21,928 nt of DNA, taken from positions 1 through 21,928 of the forward strand of contig JAKAHE010000005.1 of the NCBI GenBank assembly GCA_021815285.1. Reading direction: 5' to 3'. Below are positions 1-7,013 of the stretch, piece after piece (positions within the stretch are counted from its first letter, which is position 1; each line of letters opens with the position of its first letter). The position numbers and the translations under genes were made by a program. Source of the stretch: Nitrospirota bacterium. Lineage in GTDB: Bacteria; Nitrospirota; JACRHJ01. A model generated the notes under the pieces. It saw only the letters and a list, made by a program, of their open reading frames with translations. It was not told where the DNA came from and did no database searches.

Positions 1-261
1 CCTGCCGCCGATTTTTCCGGAGGCGGACTCGCGCCTTATCCTCTGCGGCGAGGAGCGCGGGAGCATCCCGTACTCCGCCGTGAGCCAGCCCGTGCCCTTG
101 TTCCGGAGAAACGGCGGCACAGAGTCCTCAAGCGTCGCCGCGCAGATTACCTTCGTATCCCCGACCTCTATCAATACGGAACCCGGCGCGCCCTTCAGAT
201 AATTCCGGGTGATTTTAACCTTCCGCATCTCGTCGAATTTTCTTCCGTCGAATCTGTTCAA
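1..261 (-). CDS. rph: Ribonuclease PH, N-terminal part (cut by window edge)
   Basis: Phosphorolytic 3'-5' exoribonuclease that trims tRNA 3' ends in the cytoplasm. Only the first 87 codons lie in the window; the gene runs off the left edge. The visible part reads NRFDGRKFDEMRKVKITRNY, then GSVLIEVGDTKV, FLRNKGTGWLTAEYGMLPR and RIRRESASGKIGGR, which are the classic N-terminal blocks of bacterial RNase PH. The likely start is a TTG at 261-259, because the family begins right before the R-x-DGR block and no ATG is available in frame; a GGAG lies 8-9 nt upstream. The TTG overlaps the TGA stop of dapL (TTGA), so translation is probably coupled. Family identity is certain; the start codon is less so. 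Confidence 0.93.
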   Translation of the reverse strand, partial: MNRFDGRKFDEMRKVKITRNYLKGAPGSVLIEVGDTKVICAATLEDSVPPFLRNKGTGWLTAEYGMLPRSSPQRIRRESASGKIGGR

Positions 262-1493
262 AATATAAGCTCCATTCCCGACAGCCGTCTCTTGATCTCC
301 TCCAGAACGCGCTCTTCGTCTTTTCTGTTTTTCGCCTCGAACGTCGCGGAGAGGCGGATATACGCGCCCGCGTCGTCCCAGGGCACGGTGGATATGAGTT
401 TCTCCTTTATCAGGTATTCGGAGAAGTCCTCCGCGCTCTCAAAGCTTCGCCCGCCCTTTATGCCTTTCGGCGCCTTCGCGTAGAGATAAAACGAGCCGCC
501 GGGCATCTTGGCTCTAAAGCCCGCAGACTTGAGAATACCGACAAGCGCCGCGAGCCTTCTCCTGTATTTCTCCGCCGTCTCTTCGGTTATCTCCGGCTGT
601 GAAAGCGCGACGCAGCCGGCCTTCTGGATAGCCTTGAACTGGCCGGAGTCGTAATTGTCTTTTATGTGTCCGAAGGCCGAAACGACCTTCTCGTTCCCCG
701 CGACGAACGCAAGCCTCCAACCGGTCATGTTGAACGCCTTGGACATCGAGTGTATCTCGACGCCGACTTCCTTCGCTCCCGGGACGGACAGAAACGAAAG
801 CGGCTTACCCTTGTAGACGAGCGCCGCGTATGCAGCATCCTGCACGACGACGATTTTATTTGCGCGCGCGAAATCCACGACCTCCGCGAAAAATTTCCTC
901 GTCGCCACGGCCCCGGTAGGGTTGTTCGGGTAATTTATATAGAGAAGCTTCGCGCGCTTCCTTATGCTTGCCGGGATGTTGTCCAGCCGGGGCAGGAAGT
1001 TGTTTTTCTCCTCGAGCGGGAGGTGATAAACCTCGCCCCCGGCATACTTCGTGTGCGTGGCGAGGATGGGATAACCGGGCACGGTGACGAGCGCTATATC
1101 TCCGGGATTTATGAACGCATACGGGAGCATCGCGAGCGCGGGCTTGGAGCCGATGGAATGGAGTATCTCCGTCTGCGGGTCTATTCCCTTTACGCCGTAA
1201 ACCTTCCCCAGATACTGCGCCGCCGCGTCCTTGTATTCCTGTATGCCGTTGTCCGCGTAGCCCCTGTTCTCAGGCTTTGCGGCCTCGACCGAAAGCGTCT
1301 TCACGACGCTCCTGGCCGCCATCTCGTCCGGCTCGCCAACGCCGAGGTCGATTATCTCCGCCCCCGGATTGGCCGCAAGCGCCGCGCGCTTCGCCCTCTT
1401 TATTTTCTCGAACTTGTATATCTTCGTCTCTTTTCCGAACCTGCTCCCGCCGATCCTCTCGGAAAAAAGCTTCTGAATGTAGCCGTCTGACAA
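258..1493 (-). CDS. dapL: LL-diaminopimelate aminotransferase
   Basis: PLP enzyme that transaminates tetrahydrodipicolinate directly to LL-diaminopimelate with glutamate, bypassing the succinylase/acetylase branch of lysine synthesis. It has 411 residues, the usual DapL length. The N-terminus (IQKLFSERIGGSRFGKETKIYKFEKI in outline) and DLGVGEPDE are DapL hallmarks. Further blocks are GSKPALAMLPYAFINPGD, NYPNNPTGA around residues 187-194, the QDAAYA cofactor block, and the Schiff-base lysine K252 in SMSKAFNMTGWR. The start is TTG, with GAGAGG about 5 nt upstream. It lies 12 nt behind the FAH-family gene and overlaps rph by 4 nt, so it sits in the same transcript as its neighbours. The other enzymes of the DapL route lie upstream on the same strand, which supports the call over a generic class I aminotransferase. 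Confidence 0.95.
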   Translation of the reverse strand: MSDGYIQKLFSERIGGSRFGKETKIYKFEKIKRAKRAALAANPGAEIIDLGVGEPDEMAARSVVKTLSVEAAKPENRGYADNGIQEYKDAAAQYLGKVYGVKGIDPQTEILHSIGSKPALAMLPYAFINPGDIALVTVPGYPILATHTKYAGGEVYHLPLEEKNNFLPRLDNIPASIRKRAKLLYINYPNNPTGAVATRKFFAEVVDFARANKIVVVQDAAYAALVYKGKPLSFLSVPGAKEVGVEIHSMSKAFNMTGWRLAFVAGNEKVVSAFGHIKDNYDSGQFKAIQKAGCVALSQPEITEETAEKYRRRLAALVGILKSAGFRAKMPGGSFYLYAKAPKGIKGGRSFESAEDFSEYLIKEKLISTVPWDDAGAYIRLSATFEAKNRKDEERVLEEIKRRLSGMELIF

Positions 1494-1505
1494 TATGCCC
1501 TCTCT

Positions 1506-2255
1506 TTAACTCTCTATGGTGTTTATCAACGAGCCTATTCCCGAAATCCTCACCTCTATTTTGTCGCCCCGCTCCATCCTGCCGATGCCGGGCGGCGTCC
1601 CCGTGGCGATGACATCGCCCGCGTTCAGCGTCATGACCTGCGAGATGAACGAGACGAGATGCGCGACGGGGAATATCATGTTCGCGGTGGAAGAGGACTG
1701 TTTCCTCTCCCCGTTCAGGTACGCCTCGACAAGCAGGTCGTGCGGCTCGGTTTCCGTCTCTATCCAGGGACCGAACGGCGCGAAACCGTCGAACGACTTC
1801 GCCCGCGTCCACTGCCCGTCTTTTTTCTGAAGGTCGCGCGCTGTAACGTCGTTTATGCAGGTGTATCCGAGGACGTAGTCCAGAGCCGTCTCCTCGCGCA
1901 CGCCCTTAGCGGTCCTGCCGATAACCACCGCAAGTTCGGCTTCGTATTCCAGGCGGCTCGTCATCATCGGGTACGGGATTATCCCGCCCGGCTCCAATAT
2001 GGCGGAGGGCGGCTTCAGGAATATCACCGGCTCCTCGGGAATGGCGAATCCCATCTCCTCTGCGTGGTCTTTATAGTTCAGGCCTGCGCAGACGATCTTC
2101 GTCGGCGCACTCGGCGCGAGGAGCTTCACCTCCGAAAGCGGGAGCGGGGCTCCCCTGCCTTTCAGATGCCTGAAATCCGCAATCGGCAGGACATGCTCTC
2201 CGTCCAGGATGCCGTGGGAGACCAGGTGGTTTTTAAGATAGCGGATGATTTTCAT
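1506..2255 (-). CDS. Fumarylacetoacetate hydrolase-family protein
   Basis: A 249-residue cytoplasmic metalloenzyme of the FAH superfamily, which covers C-C bond hydrolases, 2-oxo-acid decarboxylases (oxaloacetate decarboxylase, FAHD1 type) and isomerases of aromatic meta-cleavage pathways. Seen: an N-terminal small domain, then KIVCAGLNYKDHAEEMG around residues 53-69, EPVIFLKPPSAI, the metal-ligand stretch EYEAELAVVIGR, NDVTARDLQKKDGQWTRAKSFDGFAPFGPW and the C-terminal GDVIATGTPPGIG. The metal-binding carboxylates and the lid glutamates (HAEE) appear intact, so it should be active. The substrate cannot be read from sequence. It sits between the repeat-filled gap behind dapB and dapL (12 nt), so it is co-oriented with lysine genes without an obvious role in that pathway. 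ATG start at 2255 with no strong ribosome binding site. Confidence 0.88.
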   Translation of the reverse strand: MKIIRYLKNHLVSHGILDGEHVLPIADFRHLKGRGAPLPLSEVKLLAPSAPTKIVCAGLNYKDHAEEMGFAIPEEPVIFLKPPSAILEPGGIIPYPMMTSRLEYEAELAVVIGRTAKGVREETALDYVLGYTCINDVTARDLQKKDGQWTRAKSFDGFAPFGPWIETETEPHDLLVEAYLNGERKQSSSTANMIFPVAHLVSFISQVMTLNAGDVIATGTPPGIGRMERGDKIEVRISGIGSLINTIES

Positions 2256-2271
2256 TAGTCTAATCCAAGGC

Positions 2272-2287
2272 GCCCGATAAATCGGGC
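2272..2287. repeat. Short perfect hairpin upstream of the FAH-family gene
   Basis: GCCCGAT-AA-ATCGGGC is a perfect 7-bp inverted repeat with almost no loop, 17 bp upstream of the ATG of the FAH-family gene. It is not followed by a T-run on either strand, so it is not a typical intrinsic terminator. It resembles a small dispersed hairpin that often accompanies the neighbouring repeats in environmental genomes (recollection, not checked). Confidence 0.55.
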
Positions 2288-2301
2288 AATTACATTATTC
2301 C

Positions 2302-2334
2302 GTCTTTCCCGAACGCCTCTGTCGGGAATCCTGG
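2302..2334 (+). repeat. Dispersed TTCCCG...CGGGAATCC repeat, copy 1
   Basis: GTC-TTTCCCGA, nine loop bases, then TCGGGAAATCC-like sequence ending in TGG. TTCCCGA (2306-2312) and TCGGGAA (2322-2328) form a perfect 7-bp stem. It matches the widespread GTCATTCCCG...CGGGAATCCAG element in form. A second copy in opposite orientation is at 2440-2468. Confidence 0.6.
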
Positions 2335-2342
2335 GTTGCGGT

Positions 2343-2424
2343 TGTCATTGCGAGCGCGAGCGAAGCAATCTCAGATTTTTAAAGGCCGAGATTGCCGCGT
2401 CGCTTTCAGCTCCTCGCAATGACA
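2343..2424. repeat. Palindromic TGTCATTGCGAG dispersed repeat
   Basis: An 82-bp imperfect palindrome. The left arm starts TGTCATTGCGAG and ends GCAATCTC (2343-2372); the right arm starts GAGATTGC and ends CTCGCAATGACA (2388-2424); the centre is A/T-rich. The outer 12 bp and inner 8 bp of the arms are exact complements; the middle differs (GCGAGCGAA against CGCGTCGCTTTCAGCT). This is the well-known TGTCATTGCGAG...GCAATCTC repeat seen in high copy in many uncultured bacterial genomes. No coding capacity. Confidence 0.75.
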
Positions 2425-2439
2425 GGCGAAAAGCAAATT

Positions 2440-2468
2440 CCCGGATTCCAGCTTTCGCGGGAATGACA
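2440..2468 (-). repeat. Dispersed TGTCATTCCCGCGAAAGC repeat, copy 2
   Basis: Read on the minus strand it is TGTCATTCCCGCGAAAGC, then TGGAATCCGGG. It is the inverted counterpart of the element at 2302-2334, so the two enclose the TGTCATTGCGAG palindrome. With a CCCTC/GAGGG hairpin at 2480-2503 it fills the 250-bp gap between dapB and the FAH-family gene; I see no gene in that gap and no clear promoter. Confidence 0.6.
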
Positions 2469-2505
2469 TTATCTTTCTCCCCTCGCCCGCCACTGGGAGA
2501 GGGCT

Positions 2506-3309
2506 TTATTTTATCCCCAGCACGTCCTGCATGTCGTAAAGGCCGGGGTTTTTATCCGCGACCCAAAGCGCCGCGCGCACCGCTCCACGGGCGAACACGT
2601 CCCTTGACGACGCCTTGTGCGTAATCTCGATCCTCTCACCCTGCGTCCCGAAAATCACGGTATGGTCTCCGACGACGTCGCCGATTCTCAGGGCCTGGAC
2701 GCCTATCTCGCCCTTTTTTCTCTCGCCGATATTGCCGTGCCGCGCATATACCGCGACGTCTTCGAGTTTTCTGCCGCGTCCGTCGGCGATTACCTGTGCC
2801 ATCTTCAGCGCCGTCCCGGAAGGCGCGTCCTTCTTGTGCCTGTGGTGCGTCTCCACGATGTCGATGTCGTATTCCTCGTCCAGCACGGAGGTCATGTCTT
2901 TCAATACCTTCAGAAGCAGGTTCACCCCCACGCTCATGTTCGGCGCAAGGACTATGGGAATACGCCTTGAAAACTCTGCCATCTGCTCAAGCTGCCGGGC
3001 GTTGAATCCCGTCGAGCCTATGACCATGGCCTTGCCCGAAGCCTCTGCGACCTTTGCGTTCTCAAGCGTCACATCCGGGAACGTGAAGTCGATTACGACA
3101 TCCCCTTTGGATATGACTTCTGCGAGGTCGTCGGAGATTGTTCCGCCCTTCTTTCCAAGACCCAGGTAGTCGCCCACGTCCATCCCGACAAGCTCGTGGC
3201 CCGCCCTCTCCGTGGCGCAGGATACGTCGGTATTCGGGTTTTCTATCAGCAATTCAAGTATCCGCCGCCCCATCCTGCCCGCGGCTCCGGTAACGATGCA
3301 GTTGATCAT
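2506..3309 (-). CDS. dapB: 4-hydroxy-tetrahydrodipicolinate reductase
   Basis: NAD(P)H-dependent reductase producing tetrahydrodipicolinate, the substrate of DapL. 267 residues, the family length. Seen: the Rossmann glycine motif VTGAAGRMGRR at residues 6-16, DVVIDFTFPDVTLENA, VIGSTGF, the APNMSVGVNLL block and the substrate-binding/catalytic signature ETHHRHKKDAPSGTALKMA, followed by the C-terminal half with FGTQGERIEITHKASSRDVFARGA. I place the start at the ATG at 3309 rather than a GTG three codons earlier: AAGG, overlapping the dapA stop, lies 8 nt before this ATG, and the family starts right before the Rossmann strand. It directly follows dapA, so translation is probably coupled. Confidence 0.96.
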   Translation of the reverse strand: MINCIVTGAAGRMGRRILELLIENPNTDVSCATERAGHELVGMDVGDYLGLGKKGGTISDDLAEVISKGDVVIDFTFPDVTLENAKVAEASGKAMVIGSTGFNARQLEQMAEFSRRIPIVLAPNMSVGVNLLLKVLKDMTSVLDEEYDIDIVETHHRHKKDAPSGTALKMAQVIADGRGRKLEDVAVYARHGNIGERKKGEIGVQALRIGDVVGDHTVIFGTQGERIEITHKASSRDVFARGAVRAALWVADKNPGLYDMQDVLGIK

Positions 3310-3319
3310 TTTTGGCACC

Positions 3320-4192
3320 TTATATCAGCCCGTATTTTTTCATTACGTTCGTGAGCTTCTCGTTGTTCATGTCGCTCATCGGACAGAGCGGAAGCCGAAG
3401 CTCCGGGGAACACTTACCCATAAATCCCAGCGCGGTCTTGACAGGTATCGGGTTCGTCTCGAAGAACATGGCCTGATTTAGCGGCTGGAGCCTGTAGTGC
3501 ATTTTCCTTGCGGCCTCCATGTCGCCCGCGAAGAACGAGTCGATAAGCCCCGCCATGTCGGCAGGCGCGACGTTCGCCGTTACGGAGATTACGCCCCTGC
3601 CGCCTATTGCCAGCGTCGGAAGCACGGTGAAGTCGTCCCCGGAGAGCACCGTGAAGCCCTCGCCGCAGAGCTCGATAATCTCGGATATCTGCTGGAGGTT
3701 GGCCGTGGCCTCCTTTATGGCGACGATGTTATTTACGCGGGCGCAGCGCGCGACAGTCGCCGGGAGCATGTTGACGGAAGTCCGCCCGGGGACGTTGTAG
3801 AGAACGATGGGTATGTCCACCGCGTCCGCAACGGCCTTGAAGTGCCGATACAACCCCTCCTGCGTAGGCTTGTTGTAATACGGCGTTATGAGCAGAGCGC
3901 CGTCCGCGCCTGATTTCTTTGCGTGCGCGGTGAGCATTATCGTCTCTTCCGTGGAGTTGGATCCGGTTCCGGCTATTACCGGCACGCGCCCGGCGGCCTT
4001 TTTTACCGTGTATTCGATGACCTGCTCGTGCTCTTCATAGCCGAGCGTCGCGGATTCGCCAGTCGTGCCGCACGGGACTATGCCGTCCGTCCCGGAAGCG
4101 ATATGCCACTCTATCAGCTCGCCAAGCGCCTTTTCATCGACCTTCCCGTTCTTGAACGGCGTGACTATGGCGACTATGGAACCTTTGAACAT
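3320..4192 (-). CDS. dapA: 4-hydroxy-tetrahydrodipicolinate synthase
   Basis: Class I aldolase-fold enzyme condensing pyruvate with aspartate semialdehyde, the committed step of lysine/diaminopimelate synthesis. 290 residues as expected. Seen: GTTGES at 42-47, the tyrosine in VLYNVPGRTSVNM (Y132), and the Schiff-base lysine K160 in IVAIKEAT. SVTANVAP and the C-terminal helix bundle follow. A textbook ribosome binding site, AGGAGG at 4206-4201, lies 8 nt before the ATG. The product matches the family throughout. It lies 56 nt behind dapF, and that gap carries a fragment of a dispersed repeat. Lysine feedback inhibition is common in the family but cannot be judged here. Confidence 0.97.
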   Translation of the reverse strand: MFKGSIVAIVTPFKNGKVDEKALGELIEWHIASGTDGIVPCGTTGESATLGYEEHEQVIEYTVKKAAGRVPVIAGTGSNSTEETIMLTAHAKKSGADGALLITPYYNKPTQEGLYRHFKAVADAVDIPIVLYNVPGRTSVNMLPATVARCARVNNIVAIKEATANLQQISEIIELCGEGFTVLSGDDFTVLPTLAIGGRGVISVTANVAPADMAGLIDSFFAGDMEAARKMHYRLQPLNQAMFFETNPIPVKTALGFMGKCSPELRLPLCPMSDMNNEKLTNVMKKYGLI

Positions 4193-4212
4193 TTTCTAAA
4201 CCTCCTAAAAGC

Positions 4213-4239
4213 AGATTCTTCGCGTTGCTCAGAATGACA
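4213..4239 (-). repeat. TGTCATTCTGAGC dispersed repeat fragment
   Basis: On the minus strand this reads TGTCATTCTGAGC, then AACGCGAAGAATCT. It resembles the common TGTCATTCTGAGCG...CGAAGAATCT repeat of environmental genomes. It occupies most of the 56-bp gap between dapF and dapA, ending 7 bp before the AGGAGG of dapA. Confidence 0.5.
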
Positions 4240-4248
4240 TGTGATGGA

Positions 4249-5067
4249 TTACAGCAACGCTCCCTCTTCCATTACCCCCTGATACACGAAAACCGCGTCG
4301 CCTTCAAGGAATACGTCTCCGAACCTATTGCCGTCCCAATCGAAATGTACGATGAGCTCGGCTCCACCGCGCGTCTTTACGCGCACAGGTGATTTCACCA
4401 GGCCCGCGGCCCCGGCGACAAGGGCCGCGGCAGTCGCGCCCGTTCCGCAGGCCATTGTTTCGGCCTCGACGCCGCGCTCGTACGTTCTTAAAAGTATATC
4501 GCCATCACCGGAAACCTGAGCGAAGTTCGCATTCGTGCCGGCAGGCTTGAATATCTCGTGATACCGTGTCGCGGCGCCAATTCCGGACACGTCCACTGAT
4601 TCTATGTCTTCCACGAAATAAACGACGTGCGGCACCCCGGTATTGATAAAGGCCGCCTTATATTCTTTGCCGCCTATGTCTACGGCCATCTCCGGGCAGT
4701 AATCGGTGGGCTGTGTCAACTGCACCTTCACGGAGCCGTCCTTGATCTCCGCCCGGATTATTCCAGCCTGTGTCTCGAAGCAGAGTTCCCTGCCCCCGAT
4801 GCACCTCGCGTAGGCAAACATGGCCGCGCACCGCGAGCCGTTGCCGCACATCTCCACTTCGCTTCCGTCGGAATTGAAGAAACGCCATTTGAAATCCGCC
4901 ACGGTTGATTTCTCTATGAGTATCAGGCCGTCCGCACCGACAGAGAAGTGCGGCCTGCAAAGCCTGCGCGCCATCTCCGGGACATCTCCGGATACCTTGC
5001 CCTCGCGATTGTCGATTATTATAAAGTCGTTGCCGGAAGCGTGCATCTTGTAGAACTGAATGCGCAT
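4249..5067 (-). CDS. dapF: Diaminopimelate epimerase
   Basis: Cofactor-independent racemase converting LL- to meso-diaminopimelate, needed for lysine and for peptidoglycan. 272 residues. Two pseudo-symmetric domains are visible, each with its catalytic cysteine: C74 in EMCGNGSRC and C207 in MACGTGATAA. The start MRIQFYKMHASGNDFIIID is canonical, and INTGVPHVVYFV and ERGVEAETMACG match the family. The ATG at 5067 directly abuts the TAG stop of the TPR gene (no spacer), and GAGG lies about 9 nt upstream inside that gene, so translation is very likely coupled. Next step in the same operon after lysA. Confidence 0.97.
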   Translation of the reverse strand: MRIQFYKMHASGNDFIIIDNREGKVSGDVPEMARRLCRPHFSVGADGLILIEKSTVADFKWRFFNSDGSEVEMCGNGSRCAAMFAYARCIGGRELCFETQAGIIRAEIKDGSVKVQLTQPTDYCPEMAVDIGGKEYKAAFINTGVPHVVYFVEDIESVDVSGIGAATRYHEIFKPAGTNANFAQVSGDGDILLRTYERGVEAETMACGTGATAAALVAGAAGLVKSPVRVKTRGGAELIVHFDWDGNRFGDVFLEGDAVFVYQGVMEEGALL

Positions 5068-5631
5068 CTATCTTAACCTCAGGCGGTGGAGCATCTTGCC
5101 GGACCATTTGTTTACCGGGTGGTTCCTGTCGAGGAACCGGAAGACGGGCGGCTTCCTTATGCCCATCCTCTCAAGCTCGCCCCTGATCTGGCGGTTTTCC
5201 CTGTCGAGCGCCATTCCTTTCCTGAACGTCATGAGCGCCTTCCGGCGGTTCCCGGATATCAGATATACCCTGCCCATGTTCAAGAAAAACTCCTGCCGGA
5301 AGGATTCCTTCTGCAAGGCCTTCTCGCAGAGCAGCACGGCCTCTTTCGTTTTGCCGTTGAGGGCAAGGGCAAGGCCGGCGTAGGACATGTACCTGGGTTC
5401 CCTGTCGCGTATGTAAAGCGCCTTCTTGAATGCGGCAAGGGCTTCCTGGAGCCTGTCTCTCTTCAGCAGGTAAAGCCCCGCCTTGAAAAGCTCCTCCGGG
5501 TCTTCCGCCCCCTCGGACGCGCAGTCCCATTCCTCCCTGGGAAGCGTCCTGTCCCGCTCGCCCCAGAGGTCTTCGTGCTCACCGCGCCTTTCGTCGCTTT
5601 CGTGTTTTTTTTCGTGCTCTTTATGCATCAT
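5068..5631 (-). CDS. TPR-repeat protein between lysA and dapF
   Basis: A 187-residue protein of unknown function. The first 45 residues are very hydrophilic and rich in H, E, K, R and D (MMHKEHEKKHESDERRGEHE), with no signal peptide. Then come about three tetratricopeptide repeats, from roughly residue 46 to 148: ELFKAGLYLLKRDRLQEALAAFKKAL, PRYMSYAGLALALNGKTKEAVLLCEKAL and EFFLNMGRVYLISGNRRKALMTFRKG. The basic tail (LDRNHPVNKWSGKMLHRLRLR) resembles that of short TPR proteins in related genomes. The start overlaps the lysA stop by 11 nt and the stop abuts the dapF ATG, so it is embedded in the lysine operon. TPRs mediate protein-protein contacts; any link to lysine enzymes is only positional. 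Confidence 0.85.
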   Translation of the reverse strand: MMHKEHEKKHESDERRGEHEDLWGERDRTLPREEWDCASEGAEDPEELFKAGLYLLKRDRLQEALAAFKKALYIRDREPRYMSYAGLALALNGKTKEAVLLCEKALQKESFRQEFFLNMGRVYLISGNRRKALMTFRKGMALDRENRQIRGELERMGIRKPPVFRFLDRNHPVNKWSGKMLHRLRLR

Positions 5632-6940
5632 GAGCCGCCTTTTCTCCCAGAAATTCCGGGATTTCCTCTCCGCTTACAAGGTCTTCGTAGTCCTCCCGTC
5701 TCCTGATTATATAATATCTGTCCCCGTCCACCATCACCTCGGCGACCCTGGGACGCGAGTTGTAGTTCGAAGACATCGTAAAACCGTACGCCCCGGCGCT
5801 CATAACCGCGAGGAATTCTCCCGGCTGCGGCACGCGCAACGCCCTGTCTTTGGCCAGAAAATCCCCCGTCTCGCATATCGGGCCGACGACATCCGCCGAA
5901 AATTCCGGGGCGTCCGTGGTTATCACCTGCTTTATCTCGTGGTATGCCTGGTAGAGGGTCGGGCGCACGAGGTCGTTCATCCCGGCGTCCACGATTACAA
6001 AATTCTTCTCCTGTGTGGACTTCCGATACAGCACCTTCGTAACGAGGCATCCGGCGTTTCCCACCAATACCCTGCCCGGCTCGAATACGAGGGTGCAGCC
6101 CAGGTCTTCGAGCACGGGGCGGATTGCGCGCGCAAGCTCGGAGGGCAGGGGCGGCTTTTCATTTAAATAACGTATACCGAGGCCGCCTCCCACGTCTATG
6201 TATTTTATGCCGAAACCCCTTGATTTAAGCCTGCCGACCAGTTCCGCGGTTTTCTTGAGCGAGTCCACGAAAGGCGAGATTTCCGTAAGCTGGGAGCCTA
6301 TGTGCTGATGTATCCCCACGACTTCCACGTTCGGAAGCCCCTCCGCCCGCTCGTACTCGTCCATAGCCTGTTCTATGGAGACGCCGAACTTGTTTTTCTT
6401 CAAGCCCGTGGAGATATACGGGTGCGTCTTGGCGTCAACGTCGGGATTTACCCTGAGCGCTATCGGCGCCCTGACGCCGAGCCTGCCCGCGACTTTGTCT
6501 ATGGCAAGAAGCTCTTCCTGGGATTCTATGTTGAACATGAGTATCCCGGCCTTGAGCGCCGCCTCTATCTCCCTTTCCGTCTTGCCGACCCCGGCGTAGA
6601 CAATCCTCGAAGGCATAACCCCGGCCCTAAGCGCGCGGAAAAGCTCGCCCCCGGAGACGACGTCCGCCCCGCCGCCCAGGGCCGCAAACGACCTCACCAC
6701 CGCGAGGTTCGAGTTCGCCTTCATGGCGAAGCATATGACATGCGGGATGCCGTCGAAGGCCTCGTCGAAGACCCTGAAGTGCCGCGTGAGGGTATGATAG
6801 CTGTAAATATAGACCGGCGTGCCGACCTCGCGTGCGATTTTGGAAAGAGGAACCCCTTCGCAGAAAAGTTCCTCGCCGCCCGTTCGATTGGCGGACCCGC
6901 CTCCCTGTGCCCCCGGCCCCCGGTAGATGAAATCGTCCAT
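5621..6940 (-). CDS. lysA: Diaminopimelate decarboxylase
   Basis: PLP-dependent fold III enzyme, the last step of lysine synthesis (meso-DAP to L-lysine plus CO2). From the ATG at 6940 it has 439 residues. Seen: MDDFIYR near the start, then the PLP lysine K74 in CFAMKANSNLAVV, HQHIGSQ, the phosphate-binding DVGGGLGIRY, EPGRVLVGNAG, and the C-terminal GPICETGDFLA with GAYGFTMSSNYNSRPR. Between MDDFIYR and the first conserved helix is a Gly/Ser-rich stretch (GPGAQGGGSANRTGG), longer than in most relatives. A TTG six codons earlier (6958) is possible, but it would leave only an ~11-nt leader from the promoter at 6976-7004, and the ATG fits the family. First gene of the operon. Confidence 0.95.
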   Translation of the reverse strand: MDDFIYRGPGAQGGGSANRTGGEELFCEGVPLSKIAREVGTPVYIYSYHTLTRHFRVFDEAFDGIPHVICFAMKANSNLAVVRSFAALGGGADVVSGGELFRALRAGVMPSRIVYAGVGKTEREIEAALKAGILMFNIESQEELLAIDKVAGRLGVRAPIALRVNPDVDAKTHPYISTGLKKNKFGVSIEQAMDEYERAEGLPNVEVVGIHQHIGSQLTEISPFVDSLKKTAELVGRLKSRGFGIKYIDVGGGLGIRYLNEKPPLPSELARAIRPVLEDLGCTLVFEPGRVLVGNAGCLVTKVLYRKSTQEKNFVIVDAGMNDLVRPTLYQAYHEIKQVITTDAPEFSADVVGPICETGDFLAKDRALRVPQPGEFLAVMSAGAYGFTMSSNYNSRPRVAEVMVDGDRYYIIRRREDYEDLVSGEEIPEFLGEKAAHDA

Positions 6941-6975
6941 AACTCCATCAAACTCCAAGATTTTCGCAGTCTTTT

Positions 6976-7004
6976 ATTAAAACATATGCGGGCTTACGGG
7001 TCAA
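6976..7004 (-). promoter_or_regulatory. Sigma-70 type promoter of the lysine operon
   Basis: On the minus strand TTGACC (7004-6999), a 17-bp spacer and TTTAAT (6981-6976). Predicted start of transcription near 6969, giving a leader of about 29 nt to the lysA ATG. That is too short for a lysine riboswitch or attenuator, and none is seen. Confidence 0.6.
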
Positions 7005-7013
7005 GCGGGAATT

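Noticed and set aside
2480..2503. CCCTC/GAGGG hairpin as the dapB terminator
   Set aside because: The stem is only 5 bp with a long loop, and no T-run follows it on the minus strand.
6941..7013. Lysine riboswitch or attenuator before lysA
   Set aside because: The leader predicted from the promoter is only about 29 nt, and no conserved riboswitch core is seen.
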